From contig JBAJFE010000052.1 in NCBI GenBank assembly GCA_037903355.1, forward strand, positions 62,001 through 126,000: a stretch of 64,000 nt of DNA. Direction: 5' to 3'. This stretch comes from Trichuris trichiura (taxonomy: Eukaryota; Nematoda; Enoplea; Trichinellida; Trichuridae). Below, one piece after another: positions 55,649 to 64,000 of this stretch. Numbering within the stretch: position 1 is the stretch's first letter; the number at the start of each line of letters is the position of its first letter. The position numbers and the translations under genes were made by a program. Under the pieces are notes generated by a model. That model saw nothing but the letters and a program-made list of their open reading frames with translations. It did no database searches and had not been told where the DNA came from.

Positions 55649-57055
55649 TAAGCACAGCCGCTGCAGCGTTGCTCAAAGACTGTGCTCTGAGAGAATTTGA
55701 AGAAGCCGACGAGGCTTGCATTTTGTCCGAAGTCAACGATCACTATCGGATGTTCAGTATGCTGGAAAAATTCTTGGAAAATCCTTCCCGCCTGTTGCAG
55801 AAACAGCCGTTCCTCTTGCACCCGACGGCCATAAACTTGATAATAGAAAAGTGGAAAATGGATTTATTGCCAAGCTCATTTTACGTAAACCTTATAGATA
55901 TTACGATATAGACGACTCTGTTATTCGGGAAATATGTGGGAAAAGACCAACAGGCAAACTGCGTAGAGAAGCTGAGGAGATCAGTGAGAAAACAGGAGTT
56001 GCCATAGCTAGTTGTCGCAGGCAAGTAAGTGTTCGCGAATCACAACTTCGGATGGTCGGATTGATTTGTTTTGCAGCTGGACAATTTCCGCCGCGTTTAC
56101 AGATTTGTTGAAGACCTAAAAGGCAGCTTGTTGTTGAATATTAAAAAGCACTTTTTATTGCCCACTTGTCTGGCTAAGTTAGCTATAATGCTGGTTAGGC
56201 TGAGGCTACTACCTCATTTTTAAGAAAGTACGCTACTGCTGTGTTCCTTGCTTGCTACCGTTTTGAACTGAATAAGAAACGTCTGGACTATTTAAGTTTT
56301 GAAGACTTGGTTGCCTGTTCTGTACAAATGATTAATCACTGGTCTTCTGGGTCACTTGGTCAGTATTGTTTAATACTGCTGAATGTTTGTCATTGACTTT
56401 GCTTAGATAGAGGAAGCGAGGAGGATCTGTCTATTGACAGAGAATTTTTGCATGAGCTGAAAGATGCTAGACTTCTAAACGACAGGGACAGTATATCAAA
56501 GCTTCGAATGTGCGCCATGCGGTTTGTTTCGAATGTTACCTTGCTATATTATTGCTTTGTAGCATTGTGCTGAAAGACTTGAAAGGCAAGCTTTCAACTG
56601 CAGCATCCGAAGGTCTAAAGGAAGACTTCAAGGTATATGATTTCACGTTGTTCCGAGCTTTGTTAAAGTTGCCTTATCTTTAGACTCTCTTCAAATCCGT
56701 TGTGGATATTGCAATTGACCTTAATCATAGCCGTGATTTTCGCGACTTCTTCCTTGACTTAACAGAAAATGTGGGCATACAAAGCGATGAGCTGTTTTGT
56801 CAAACTTCAGCATAGCTGTTTAGGTAATAGTGCCGTGCAGATTGGCAAAATGGAAAAGGGAAGATTTATTGAGTTTTTTCAACGAAATAAAGACTGTCGT
56901 TAAAGACTACTGTAGCGTCAATCTGTAAGTTCAACGTTTTTCTTTCCCTGTTTTACGGTTTCAATCTTAATAGGAATAACGCAGAAATGGCGTCAAACTG
57001 GGAACGCTATATGCAAGTCCTCACAGCTTGTACGCTGCAGATGTACCGTTCTTGA
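55649..57055 (+). CDS. fibp: FIBP, acidic FGF intracellular-binding protein homologue (first exon missing)
   Basis: FIBP is a conserved intracellular protein first found as a binder of internalised acidic FGF; its role in worms is not established. Nine exons: 55649-55850, 55898-56024, 56077-56177, 56225-56358, 56407-56509, 56563-56632, 56684-56770, 56824-56924, 56974-57055. All phases agree and they give 334 residues to TGA. Human FIBP has ~357-364, so only ~30-35 N-terminal residues are missing. Diagnostic matches to the family include NDHYRMFSMLEKFL, IIEKYYDIDDSVIREICGK, EEISEKTGVAIASCRRQLDN, KKRLDYLSFEDLVAC, LSIDREFLHELKD, DFRDFFLDLTENVIVPC and NWERYMQVLTACTLQMYRS. The first listed exon starts in phase 1 after TTATTTTTGCAG, so an upstream exon is required. 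Introns are 46-52 bp. The 3' end faces the minus-strand collagen 97 bp away. Confidence 0.93.
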
Positions 57056-57112
57056 CGATTTGTTATAAGAAAAGTGGCAGCTACTGTCATGCTTATACAT
57101 TTTCGATTGTAC

Positions 57113-57118
57113 TTTATT
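57113..57118 (-). terminator. Polyadenylation signal AATAAA of the minus-strand collagen
   Basis: Minus-strand AATAAA lies 35 nt past the collagen TAG, inside the 97-bp gap to the FIBP stop. The 3' untranslated regions of the two genes must therefore abut or overlap. Confidence 0.6.
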
Positions 57119-57152
57119 CTACAAGCTTACTGAAAAAAAAACTTATCAATTT

Positions 57153-59358
57153 CTACGTTCTGGCATGGCGCCATTTGGATATTAATGTCTTTGCTGGACT
57201 TGCCAATCCCGGATCTGCTGGCTCGTTTGAATGTTGGTAGCAATGTCGGCATGATCCTGGCAGACCTGTAATTTCAGGTTAATAGATATTACTTAAAACT
57301 GTGGTTACCGGATGGTCCTTGAGGTCCTGGGGGTCCCGGCTCGCCTTCAGGACCAGTTCTTCCTCTTTCGCCTTGTACTCCCCTGGGTCCTGTTGAAGGT
57401 TCGCTTTAACTGACTGATTTTGGTAAACTTACTGGCTCACCTGTTGGCCCCGGTGGGCCCTGATGACCTTCCTTTCCTGGAATTCCTGGTTGCCCTCTTG
57501 GTCCAGCCGGACCCGGCAGACCTGGCGGTCCTAAATTTTAAAGTATCAAATGCCTCAAAACAAAATGGCGTTTAGTTCCACCTGGAGGTGCTGCATTAAT
57601 TACTCTACCAGGTTGACCGGTCTCTCCTTTCAAACCCTTAAAGTGAAGCGATTCACGAAACAGAGATTGAAACAAAACGCCAGTTGAAACTTGCCGGTGC
57701 TCCTGGTGGTCCCCTGAAGTTACAATCACAAGTAAAGTTAAAGTTTTTGTGGAAGGATGGGAAACGTATTTACCTTTCTCCTGGTATTCCATGTGGTCCT
57801 TTCCTTCCTGGTAGACCTGCCTCCCCCTTCAAGCCCTACAATTTGTACGAGTCGAGTAGGGTTAATACGATTACGGTATAGGACGTACAGGCCGTCCGCT
57901 TTTGCCGGGTGGTCCTTTTGGTCCGGGCAATCCAGGGTCACCTAAGTTATGGCTTTTCTGAATACTTATAAAACTTACAAATCAGTGTAATCACCTGGAG
58001 GTCCTTGAGGGCACCGCTGACAGGGTCCTGAAAAGTGGATACAGAAACCTTCTTGCGTAAGGTCGTTTACCTGAACTTTCTTCAGCGCTTAGTAAACGGC
58101 CGTTTTTTCCTGGCTCTCCCGGTGGACCTGGATTGCCTGATTTTCCATCGCATCCATCTTCACCTGGCTTTCCTGGCGAGCCTGGCGGTCCTTGTTGACA
58201 TGTACAGCAAGCCACTTGGCCATAATTTGGCCCCGAAAGCTGGACAGAACTGCCATACCCGCTGTAGTCCGATCTTTTATTGCGGCTGTTAACTAGCTTC
58301 CCTCCAAGTTGCATTGAGTGTTTCCAGTTCTTCTCCGACACTGCCTATTGCAAAACATTTCCAGTTGTTGTAGAAAGAACTACACATTCCGATATTTTGG
58401 TAGGCTTTTCCTCGCAATAATAAGCTTCTGGGTACACGAATAGGGGAGAATAATAAAGTTTTTGCCTATGTTGGATTGAGTAAACTTATTTACTCAGATA
58501 CTTGGCGAGTGGTGGTTAGCCCGACGTATTAGCCTTAAGCCAGCAATAAAACAGCCTTTCACGCGCACATACGATGACTGTTTCATTTAAAGCTTAAAGT
58601 AAGGATGATAAACAACACGACTTGCAGAGGTGTGAATTATGTACCCATAAAGAATTGTTCGTTGCAATCAATGTTAAGTAAAGCAGGGCATTTTAAAATC
58701 GTTTTACTACTTTTATTTGTAAAGGCTCCGGCAATTTTTTGCCTGTTTACACGTTGGCCTGTGTCGCTACATTGCTATAACCACGTTGGAGCTTGTTGAT
58801 TTTGGTGAAACGTTCCAACCGATTCTCAATAAGTTGGGACTCCTATCCTAGTTTCATTTCTTTATTGAAAATTTGTTTACATCGGTGGACTCCAACGTAA
58901 ACGGAACAGTTGCTCGATAATCTTAAGGTTTAAGAGCAAAATTATGAGTTGAAAAATTCACTATCTACCTATTTATTGGTTACTTTTTTCTTCCGTCTAT
59001 TTCTTTTTCGTTTAGTTGAAAGTAAATGAATGGGCTCTTTTAGAGTCCAAACGGAAATGCCAAAATTTATCATCTGCATTCTGAATTTCTTATTCACTTT
59101 CTAATTGCTTCAGAAGAATATAGCGTAACCTAACAGCAGCTGTTGCCCTTTCCGCAATATAGTTTGAAACAAGACCAATCAATATCGTACCTTGCAATAC
59201 CGGACATCGTCGAGCATGGAAGAATACTTTTTCTGAACATTGGCATAAAATACTGGAATGGTAAGCACGCAAACCAAGGTGGTGGCAGTGGTAAGCACAG
59301 TAGCTCCGAATAATATCCATTTAGAGGCAGTCAAGTCATCTATTTCACAATGCTTCAT
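57153..59358 (-). CDS. Cuticle collagen, ten exons, 306 aa, with a 19-nt exon
   Basis: Cuticle structural protein. Exons (minus): 59358-59191, 58344-58071, 58027-57995, 57941-57889, 57835-57774, 57713-57695, 57636-57609, 57530-57441, 57389-57309, 57265-57153. They sum to 921 nt with all phases consistent. Exon 1 starts MKHCEIDDLTASKW, with a membrane anchor at about 14-38, and ends DDVRYCK, matching the YCK-x-W pattern of collagen N-termini. An RNKR processing site is at 77-80. Cysteine clusters are CCTCQQGPPGSPG, CQRCPQGPPG and a C-terminal CRHC. Exon 6 is only 19 nt and its downstream intron begins GC rather than GT (CACCG/GCAAGT), ending TTTAAG; with it, the triplets GPP-GAP-GLK-GET-GQP run without a break. 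Intron 1 (58345-59190) is the only long one. A TATAAAA sits 10 nt before the ATG, too close to serve as a normal core promoter for this start. Confidence 0.92.
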
Positions 59359-60238
59359 GATTAAGTTTTTATACGAGCCTGACCGCTCGTTTAATTCACC
59401 ATTTTCTCATCTGACTTACTGACTGCTTGCATTGCGTGTCCTTTTGAAGTTGTCAGCAGCTCTCATTTTGACCATTGGGTCGCGTTTTCGATTTTCGTTA
59501 ACCAGAGTGCGAGATGTAATTGGAAGTCGTTGACTTTCTTTCCCAGGTCGACCAGGCGTTAACATTGTATCGTTCTAATTGTAACCATTAGCCGCAAATG
59601 ATGTTGCTACAGCGGGCGCTTTTATTTTACGAAGTGTTTTCTACATTGCTTCGCTAGATCCACTTGGTAATGAAATATGTAGGATTCTGAAGATTGAAAA
59701 TTTGGCAGTTAGAGCAGTCTTAGGCAGTTGTTGTGATCTAGGATCCATTTGAGTTAACAAGATAGTTTTCACTAGACCTTTACAATGGGGTCTTTGAGTA
59801 CTAATTAGTCGAGTAACGAAGCTTAAGCTTTTTTGCGCTTCTTTTACTTGGTGAAAGAGCAAATAAGTTGTATTCGTCAGCTCCCAAGATAAGCGGGTGC
59901 TGTTTGTTCAAAAGCTGCGATCTAGTGCTTTTCATTTACTTTGCTTCGGCTTTATGCCAGAGGAGTTTTGGTATTTCTAAGCTTGACAGGGAGAAGTAAG
60001 GATTGCAAACAGGATTTAACTCTCTTTAAATGCAGAATAGGTATGAGTCAGAGAAATTGACAGGCCAGCTAATACGTTCCAATTTTTACCTTCAACAGTA
60101 TAAAAAATTTGAAAATGGAAAATCTTTTAAAAAGCTTATGCCGAAAGCGAGCGCTTTTTAACTTTCCGTGCAGCTAAGCGGGTTGCGGAACTCGAAACGC
60201 CCCATAAGTTTATCCGCACTAATAAATGAAAGAAAAGT
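59359..60238. other. Spacer between the collagen and the Penelope-like element
   Basis: Contains the presumed promoter of the minus-strand collagen. I see no other feature. Confidence 0.45.
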
Positions 60239-60239
60239 T

Positions 60240-60568
60240 AACATTATTGTACGGAAAAGCTACCCGTTCAAAATTGTTTAATTGCGATGCTTTCGAGGAT
60301 CACCTGTCCCCGTCTTCAGCGCAGGTAAGTGACAGAGAGTGCTGGCACGCCCCTTATGTGGGACTAGTGCTTTAAACCGCGGGAAACTTGGGTCGTTTTA
60401 AAGGAGATGCGACATTATTTAAAAAGGTTGGGGGGTCAGGTAGTTGAGGGGACTGGGGACGGCGGAAGGGGGAACAAAGGGAGGAAAGCAAGAAAGAGTG
60501 AGAAAAAATGAAAGGGGGGCAAGGGAATTGACCGGGCTGGGGATACTTTCAAGTCCACGAGGTGCACC
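60240..60568 (+). repeat. Left inverted repeat (pseudo-LTR) of the Penelope-like element
   Basis: The outer end reads ACATTATTGTACGGAAAAGC and the inner end finishes in the palindrome GGTGCACC. The reverse complement is found at 62440-62777 with only scattered substitutions and short indels, mostly in purine runs. A purine-rich tract (GGGGACTGGGGACGGCGGAA) occupies its inner third. Confidence 0.9.
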
Positions 60569-60569
60569 G

Positions 60570-61319
60570 TTATCGTCCTTGTACAGGCAATTCTTGTAAC
60601 CGGCAGCAGTTGGTGGCCCTGATGATGTTGGTCCAGGTGTCACTGATTGCGATGCCACCGTCCCTGTTAATGTTTAAATTGAATTTTGTATAAAGTGCTT
60701 CCTTCATCTTCCTAATCGTAAAGTGCCTTTCCTTGCACAGCACTTTTGCACGCAATTGACCCGTGCATTGCTCTGCGTGCTGTCCCACCGCTGAACTCTG
60801 GCTGGCTTTCTCCATGGCAACTCGTGGATCCAGTGTGGGCGGACGGCCACGTGACGTGATGGACGGTTCTCCGTTCAAACGGTTGACCGCGTTCCTGTAC
60901 CTCGTTAAAGACCTCATGTGCTCCTGGAACCTGTGTGCCAACGTATAACATGTTTCACCAATGTACGTGGATGAACATCCACACTTGATTTCGTAAAGTA
61001 CCCCAGGGCACTGGTCCGGTGGTACCCTTTCTTTGTCATTCCGTAATATTGAACAGAGGCTTGGGTTCCCTTTGAACCAGACTTGGAAGCCTAGTCTGTT
61101 CCCAAGCCTTTTGACTTTTTCCCCTAGGCCTGCGTTATATGGGAGGATCAGGCGCAGTCCTGGAGCAGGTCTCTTTGTCCTTGTCCTCCCTCCCAGTTTT
61201 CGCTGGATTGTTGAGTTTATTATCTGGGTGCGGTATCCGTTCTTTTCAAAGGTTCTTCGTAGGTGGAACAGCTCCTCTTCCAAATATTCTAGATCGCAGA
61301 TCGCCAAAGCTCGGTCCAC
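60570..61319 (-). CDS. GIY-YIG endonuclease part of the Penelope-like polyprotein
   Basis: An open frame of ~249 codons running to TAA at 60570-60572. It continues the RT region after a one-base shift. The connector begins near DRALAICDLEYLEEELFHLR. The nuclease core has GVLYEIKCGCSSTYIGET (the GIY and YIG positions occupied by VLY and YIG), then HRFQEHMRS with the expected Arg and Glu/His. The tail EALYTKFNLNINRDGGIAIS is typical of Penelope C-termini. This half carries no internal stop. It is out of frame with the RT because of a G6 run near 61322-61327. Confidence 0.85.
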   Translation of the reverse strand: MDRALAICDLEYLEEELFHLRRTFEKNGYRTQIINSTIQRKLGGRTRTKRPAPGLRLILPYNAGLGEKVKRLGNRLGFQVWFKGNPSLCSILRNDKERVPPDQCPGVLYEIKCGCSSTYIGETCYTLAHRFQEHMRSLTRYRNAVNRLNGEPSITSRGRPPTLDPRVAMEKASQSSAVGQHAEQCTGQLRAKVLCKERHFTIRKMKEALYTKFNLNINRDGGIAISDTWTNIIRATNCCRLQELPVQGR

Positions 61320-62478
61320 CGTCCCCCCAATATCCCAGTCATAATGTGTCGCGGATGGTGCGACGTGTACTCAACATATTTGTCTGAGTGCGTCGGTTTT
61401 CGGTAGACGGTAGTTTTTATACCCTCTTGCGAGCGAATGATGACGATATCCAGGAACGGGATTTTTCCTTCAACTTCTTTTTCAATGGTGAATTTTATCG
61501 TGTTAGGGAATTCATGGTTTAATACTTCTAGAAAGACTTCTTCGTTTCCCCTTTTGATTATTGCAAAGATGTCATCCACGTATCGTTTGAAAAACGTGGG
61601 CGCAATTCCACCATCGGTCTTGGAAAACACACGCCGTTGCAAATATCGGCCAACTTCCCATCGGTGTACCGTTTTTTTTTGTTTGTAAAAGGAGCCCTGG
61701 AAGTGGAAGGTGTTCGCCTCAAGCATGCAGAAGGAACACAGCGTGACTATGTGGAACGGGTTGAGTTTAGTGCGTCGAAATAGAGTGTCGTCAGAATTTA
61801 GTAAGTCTAGTAAGACCTCTAAGGTTTCCGGTATCGGCAGGCTTGTGAATAAATCTTTGACATCATAGCCGACCATGATATCTGTCGGTGCGAGGTGTAT
61901 GCTTTTGAGTTCCGTGCAAAAATTCTTGCTGTTTTTAACTGAGGACCGTTGTCGTCTCATTAAAGGTTGGATTACTCGCTTCAAGTACGAACTTAGTTCA
62001 GAAGTGATGCTGTAGATGGACGACACTACCGGTCGGAAAGGAATGTCGGCCTTGTGAATTTTGGGCAAATCATACATTTCGGGGCATTTGTAACGGGAGA
62101 CGTGCCCTAGCTTCTTGCCTATTCTGGTTAGTGTTTCATCTCCAGTTCCTTGCGCAGAAACCTGTATCAGGCATTTCAAAGTCTTGTGTAAATCCTTGGT
62201 GGGGTCTCCTTGAATGGGCAAGTATACCGTGTTCTTTAGGAGGGCGGACATCCTGTTTTGGTAAAACGACTTATCTAACACTACTACCACGTTGCCCTTG
62301 TCAGCTTTTGTGATTACTATGTCTGTTCGTGACTTCAATTGTTTAAGTGTACGAAATTCCGACCTCGTTAAGTTTGCCCTTTCATAGCTGTGCCTCAGTA
62401 TTAACGAGGATATTGCCTGCTTTATGTCTGTCGCCTTCTGGTGCACCTCGTGGACTTGGAAGTATCCCCAGCCCGGTT
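61289..62478 (-). pseudogene. Reverse transcriptase part of the Penelope-like element, frame-damaged
   Basis: RT landmarks in order on the minus strand: DIVITKADKGNVVVVLDK, YDLPKIHKADIPFRPVVSS, VGYDVKDLFTSLPI, LCSFCMLEANTFHFQGSFYK and the catalytic FKRYVDDIFAI. The block GTPMGS, which should follow FYKQK, appears only in another frame after an A-run (plus-strand T-run at 61672-61680). The frame then returns, and residues normally lying between GTPMGS and YVDD are missing. The frame opens inside the right inverted repeat (TAA at about 62479) and lacks an N-terminal ATG, so the 5' end is truncated. A further one-base shift separates it from the endonuclease. Confidence 0.85.
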
Positions 62479-62777
62479 AATTCTCTTGCCCCCCACCTTT
62501 CATTTTTTTTCCCCACTCTTTCTTTCTTTCCTCCCTTTGTTCCCCCCTTCCGCCGTCCCCAGTCCCCTCAACTACCTGACCCCTCCCCCTTTTAAATAAT
62601 GTCGCATCTCCTTTAAAACGACTCAGGTTTCCCGCGGTTTAAAGCACTAGTCCCACATAAGGGGCGTGCCAGCACTCACTATGTCATTTACCTGCGCTGA
62701 AGACGGGGACAGGTGATCTCTGAAAGCTTCGCAATTAAACAATTTTGAACAGGTAGCTTTTCCGTACAATAATGTTG
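62440..62777 (-). repeat. Right inverted repeat (pseudo-LTR) of the Penelope-like element
   Basis: Reverse-complement copy of 60240-60568. The inner end begins GGTGCACC at 62440 and the outer end is near CAATAATGTTG at 62777. It reads on in phase into the RT, so part of the repeat contributes codons to the RT frame. Confidence 0.9.
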
Positions 62778-63082
62778 ATACACACACCCGTTAAGAGGAA
62801 CTATGTTTTGAAAGAAAAGTTGACACATGAACTCAACTTACTTTGCAAAGAATGTATGCAGCTGAGATGTTAGTACTTCGTACAAATTAAGTCCAGAAAG
62901 CTCAGAAATGTATTTAACTGCTTTTGCACTAGAAAGGCTGTGCATTTCGCGAGCATGTAAATGAACGCCAAGCTGTAATAAGTCCAAGTTTATCTCTTTT
63001 GCATTTGGTGCGCACTTGAAATCGTTGAAACCAAAACTGTGACTTTTTGGACAAAGACAGAATGAGCCGAAGTCTTGTTATA
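62778..63082. other. Short spacer between the two transposons
   Basis: About 300 bp with no recognisable feature between the right repeat of the Penelope-like element and the mariner left end. Confidence 0.4.
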
Positions 63083-64000
63083 TACGAAGGATGTTCTGAA
63101 AGTTTCCGGAAAATCGTTGCAGTGTCTAACAGGACACCAACCAATTGGCCAAAATATATTTAAGCTTATTTCCGTTATCTTCAGGCTTGTACGGAGAGGT
63201 GCCTTATCTGACGCTGCACCAGTGTGGTACAAACTGCTCCTAAAGTAATCGTTTTTCTCATGATATGGAAAATCTTCGTTTTGAGGTCAGAGCTAATATT
63301 AAATTTCTATCCAAGCTTAGTTGGCAACTGAGAAAAGTTATTAAATCTTTGCAGCAGGTTTACGGAAGTAGTGCACCATCTAAATCGGTTGTCTATGAGT
63401 GGATAAGGCGTTTTAAGGAGGACACTGAGGCCATCGAAGGCGACTGGAGAGCGGGACAACCAGCAACTGCAATGAGCGGAGGAACCGTGACTCTTGTCCG
63501 GAACCTAGTAGAAGGTGACTGCAGAATTACTATATGGAGTATTGCTAGGATGGCTGGGATCTCCTTTCATTCAGCATTTGGAATGCTGTATGAAGCGCTC
63601 GGTGTGGAGAAGGTCTCAGTTCGATGGGTCCCGAAAGCGCTGCGTGAAGAACAGCTGGTCCGACGCTTTAACCTTTCTCGGGAGCTTTTAACGAAGATTG
63701 AAGCAAATGAGACCAGGGTTTTTGACCGTATCGTCACGGGAGATGAAACTTAGATCTACCGATATGACCTTGAGAGTAGGATCTAATCCAAGCAGTGGTT
63801 ATCAAAGGGGGTCAGCAGGTCCAGTCAAGTTCAAAGTGGAGCGGTATGCTAGAAAGGTTATGGCGACCATATTCTGGGATTCGGACAGAGTAATTTTGAC
63901 TGACTTCCTCAAAGGAGAGCGAACAGTCACGCCTAGTTATTACAAAGCAATATTGTGAAAATCAAAGCGGGCGTTGGCAAGAATACGGCGTAGCGAGTGG
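63083..64000 (+). mobile_element. Mariner-like DNA transposon, cut by the window edge
   Basis: The left terminal inverted repeat begins TACGAAGGATGTTCTGAAAG next to a TA dinucleotide, as expected for the mariner/Tc1 superfamily. About 180 bp later a transposase frame begins. The right end lies beyond 64000, so the full length and matching terminal repeat cannot be checked here. Confidence 0.85.
63265..64000 (+). pseudogene. Mariner transposase, interrupted by stops and a frameshift
   Basis: Starts MENLRFEVRANIKFLSKLSW. The N-terminal DNA-binding region includes SAPSKSVVYEWIRRFKE. The first catalytic Asp lies in FDRIVTGDET, directly followed by TAG at 63751-63753 where the family has Trp (TGG to TAG). 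A second stop (TAA at 63784) replaces a probable CAA. Beyond it the coding similarity (GPVKFKVERYARKVMATIFW) continues in a different frame to at least 63958. The remaining catalytic residues would lie outside the window. The copy cannot encode an active enzyme. Confidence 0.88.

Larger units (their letters stand above)
60239..62777 (-). mobile_element. Penelope-like retroelement, minus strand, flanked by inverted terminal repeats
   Basis: Penelope-like elements encode a reverse transcriptase related to telomerase, fused to a GIY-YIG endonuclease, and often carry flanking pseudo-LTRs in direct or inverted orientation. Here a 1.9-kb RT-endonuclease region lies exactly between two inverted copies of a ~330-bp repeat. 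The endonuclease stop codon abuts the left repeat, and the RT frame begins inside the right repeat without an ATG. At least two sites of frame damage make this copy non-autonomous. Target-site duplications were not identified. Confidence 0.88.

Noticed and set aside
62696..62727. Hammerhead-ribozyme-like core (CTGAAGA ... GAAA) in the inverted repeats, and a GAAAC-x4-GTC stretch nearby on the opposite strand
   Set aside because: Penelope-like elements can carry hammerheads, so I looked. The CTGAAGA/GAAA pair allows a partly paired stem II, but the required U-H cleavage triplet and stem I pairing are absent. The GAAAC-x4-GTC site has no CUGANGA upstream. A covariance-model search would settle it.

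Overview
The window looks like nuclear DNA from a nematode, most likely an enoplean (clade I) worm of the Trichuris/Trichinella type. The evidence is two cuticle collagens with membrane-anchored N-termini and RxKR processing sites, genes split by many 45-60 bp GT-AG introns alongside a few multi-kilobase ones, and AT-rich intergenic DNA. The clade call is inference; I could not compute base composition or search databases. Exons were placed by hand from splice-site sequence, reading phase and homology. Totals that divide by three with every phase consistent are the main internal check.

Layout. (1) 1-5.9 kb: nothing recognised. (2) 5.9-7.1 kb, plus: a tandem-RGS-domain regulator of G-protein signalling (RGS-3 like). 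(3) 7.1-13.6 kb: no recognised gene. (4) 13.6-19.4 kb, minus: two tandem paralogues encoding secreted-type proteins built from a repeated four-cysteine module (C-x10-C-x11-C-x6-C). I do not recognise this family. (5) 21.8-39.3 kb, minus: a complete 11-exon gene for the beta subunit of voltage-gated calcium channels (ccb-1/CACNB), 463 aa, with a 27-nt microexon and a 9.4-kb first intron. (6) 45.3-45.9 kb, plus: a candidate 73-aa gene. (7) 46.4-48.4 kb, plus: a nine-exon cuticle collagen (404 aa). (8) 50.6-52.6 kb, plus: a candidate N-myristoylated 101-aa protein, then a single-exon FoxF-class forkhead factor (let-381 like). (9) 55.6-57.1 kb, plus: FIBP, convergent at 97 bp with (10) a ten-exon cuticle collagen (306 aa) at 57.2-59.4 kb, minus, which has a 19-nt exon and a GC-AG intron. 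(11) 60.2-62.8 kb: a decayed Penelope-like retroelement between ~330-bp inverted repeats. (12) 63.1 kb to the window end: a broken mariner.

The recognised genes are separate single-copy functions (G-protein signalling, calcium-channel trafficking, mesodermal transcription, cuticle structure) and do not form a pathway or cluster. The exception is the tandem four-cysteine pair, which is clearly one duplication. The two collagens are not close copies of each other. The right end is transposon-rich.
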